A DNA stretch of 64,000 nt, taken from Acidomonas methanolica (GTDB lineage Bacteria; Pseudomonadota; Alphaproteobacteria; Acetobacterales; Acetobacteraceae). Positions within the stretch are counted from its first letter, which is position 1. The number at the start of each line of letters is the position of its first letter. Below the pieces are notes generated by a model. That model was given only the letters and a program-made list of their open reading frames with translations, had not been told where the DNA came from and made no database searches. Shown piece after piece: positions 62,865 through 64,000 of this stretch. The DNA is taken from contig NZ_SLZN01000003.1 of NCBI RefSeq assembly GCF_004346035.1, forward strand, positions 1 to 64,000. The letters are read 5' to 3'. The translations under genes and the position numbers were made by a program.

Positions 62865-62882
62865 CGCGCGGGCCGGGACAGG

Positions 62883-62899
62883 ATCCCTCCGCGAGGGAT
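62883..62899 (+). terminator. Short hairpin after the CxCC gene
   Basis: ATCCCTC (62883-62889) and GAGGGAT (62893-62899) pair perfectly around a CGC loop, followed by ATTT. It is 18 bases after the stop codon, a plausible weak intrinsic terminator. The rest of the gap to the transporter gene (62900-63052) shows no other feature. Confidence 0.5.
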
Positions 62900-63052
62900 A
62901 TTTCGCGGCGGGAAGGACCATGGTAGGCTGCCTGCGGATGCATGTCCCGCGCAGGATGCTTTCGGCGTCGGCCATGCCAACATGGTTCGCGCCGGCAGGT
63001 TCGCTTTCCGTCCGGCGCGGTTCAGGCATAGTCGCGTTGCAGAGGATTGTTT

Positions 63053-64000
63053 GTGCAGCAAAACGAGCGTGTTCCGGGAAGCGGCGAATCGCCTCAGCCG
63101 GGTTATATTCGTCTGCGCGCCGCGATGGCGGCTGCGAAATATCACGGTATCGAGCTTGATATCCGGGATTTCGCCGCCGAGGCGGGGGAGGAATCGCCGT
63201 CTCCGGCGTCGCTGGCGCGCTGGCTGAACGAGCAGGGCGCGGTCGCCAAGGGCATGCGCGTGCGCTGGCGGTATCTGGTGCGCCTCACCAACACGCCGCC
63301 GATCGTCCTGATGTTCCGCGACGGTTCGGCGGCGCTGATGGTCGGCGCCAATGCCGATCGGGGCGTCGTCTGGCTGCGCGATCCGCTCACCGATGAGGGG
63401 GCCGCCCCCGTCGCCGTGGACGAGCTGCGCCTGTCGCAGGTCTGGACGGGCGACGTCCTGCTGGTGAAGCGGCGCAGAGACCAGTCCGAGGCGGATGCGC
63501 CGTTCGATCTCGGCTGGTTCGTGAAGATCGTCCTGCGGGAGCGCCGGGCGCTGCGCGATATCCTGATCGCCTCCGTCGTGCTGAGCGTCCTGACGATCTT
63601 TCCCGCCCTGCTGGTGATGCAGGTGATCGACCGCGTCGTGAACTATCGCTCGATGGCGACGCTGGTCTCGATCATCGGCATCGTCGTCATCCTCTCCTTC
63701 TATGAGATCCTCCTGACCTATGCGCGCCGGGAGCTGATGCTGGTGGTCTCCACGCGCATCGACACGCGGCTTTCCCTGCATGCGTTCAACCGCTTGCTCG
63801 CCCTGCCGCTCGAATTCTACGAGCGGCAGCAGACCGGCCGCGTGCTCGGCCGCTACATGGCCATCTATAAGGTGCGCGACTTCCTGACCGGCAAGCTGAT
63901 GACCGTGTTTCTCGACATGTTCACCCTGCTCGTCATCCTGCCGCTGCTCTTCTACATGAGCGCCACCCTGGCCTGGATGACGGTGGCCTGCGCGGGCCTC
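63053..64000 (+). CDS. Type I secretion ABC transporter (HlyB-like), 5' part
   Basis: An open frame of 316 codons that leaves the window. It starts at a GTG at 63053 with AGAGGA upstream. The first about 135 residues form a C39-peptidase-like domain (AAAKYHGIELD, RWRYLVRLTNTPPIVLMF, DPLTDEGAAPVAVDEL) without the catalytic Cys, as in HlyB-type exporters of RTX proteins. The transmembrane domain then begins (RALRDILIASVVLSVLTIFP, VMQVIDRVVNYRSMATL, LPLEFYERQQTGRVLGR). The ATPase part lies beyond position 64000. The substrate is unknown. Confidence 0.88.
   Translation, partial: MQQNERVPGSGESPQPGYIRLRAAMAAAKYHGIELDIRDFAAEAGEESPSPASLARWLNEQGAVAKGMRVRWRYLVRLTNTPPIVLMFRDGSAALMVGANADRGVVWLRDPLTDEGAAPVAVDELRLSQVWTGDVLLVKRRRDQSEADAPFDLGWFVKIVLRERRALRDILIASVVLSVLTIFPALLVMQVIDRVVNYRSMATLVSIIGIVVILSFYEILLTYARRELMLVVSTRIDTRLSLHAFNRLLALPLEFYERQQTGRVLGRYMAIYKVRDFLTGKLMTVFLDMFTLLVILPLLFYMSATLAWMTVACAGL

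Overview
The window is GC-rich, tightly packed bacterial DNA with many 4-base ATGA/GTGA start-stop overlaps, no rRNA or tRNA genes, and no CRISPR or insertion sequences. Gene content (TssJ-less type VI secretion with two tssC copies, ModE/Mop-type regulation, B12-dependent MetH) points to an alphaproteobacterium. An acetic-acid-bacterium-like lineage (Acetobacteraceae) is my guess from overall feel, not proven by any marker gene here.

Region 1 (1-6.4 kb): a GlxA-type AraC regulator on the minus strand, then an EagR chaperone, a prePAAR/PAAR-Rhs effector whose C-terminal tip looks like a GHH-type HNH/Endo VII nuclease, and a strikingly AT-rich putative immunity gene.

Region 2 (6.5-40 kb): a nearly complete type VI secretion locus. 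The minus-strand operon runs tssA-tssB-tssC-tssC2-tagJ-tssE-tssF-tssG (sheath and baseplate). Divergently, the plus strand carries tssH (clpV), a two-gene cassette of a tail-anchored protein and an EEP-nuclease-like protein, hcp, vgrG, an FHA protein, tssK, tssL and tssM, then tagF. It continues into a signalling block: a hybrid histidine kinase, a pseudo-caspase with a peptidoglycan-binding domain, a Tll0287-like/HAMP membrane sensor, a Ser/Thr kinase (PpkA), a second FHA protein, a PP2C phosphatase (PppA) and an OmpR-type response regulator. No TssJ lipoprotein gene is visible.

Region 3 (40.2-55.7 kb): after a small secreted protein and a double palindromic repeat comes a divergent nutrient-scavenging locus. 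The minus operon encodes a TonB-dependent receptor, a secreted fusion of a phosphoinositide phospholipase C with a histidine acid phosphatase (phytase family), and a Gfo/Idh/MocA dehydrogenase. The plus operon encodes a GH76 alpha-1,6-mannanase, an ABC sugar importer (binding protein, two permeases, ATPase), an IolE-like isomerase/dehydratase, a divergent ROK kinase and a ROK repressor. Together they suggest uptake and breakdown of an inositol- and mannose-containing phospho-glycan or glycolipid, such as a yeast GPI anchor/mannan, mycobacterial PI-mannoside, or phytate.

Region 4 (55.8-58.8 kb): a TonB-dependent receptor of the siderophore class with a near-perfect ModE-like operator in its leader, followed by a ModE-like regulator that has only the DNA-binding domain. 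This is a candidate molybdenum-responsive outer-membrane uptake unit.

Region 5 (58.9-64 kb): metH (minus), a small CobW-like CxCC protein without a P-loop, and the start of a type I secretion ABC transporter that runs off the end of the window.
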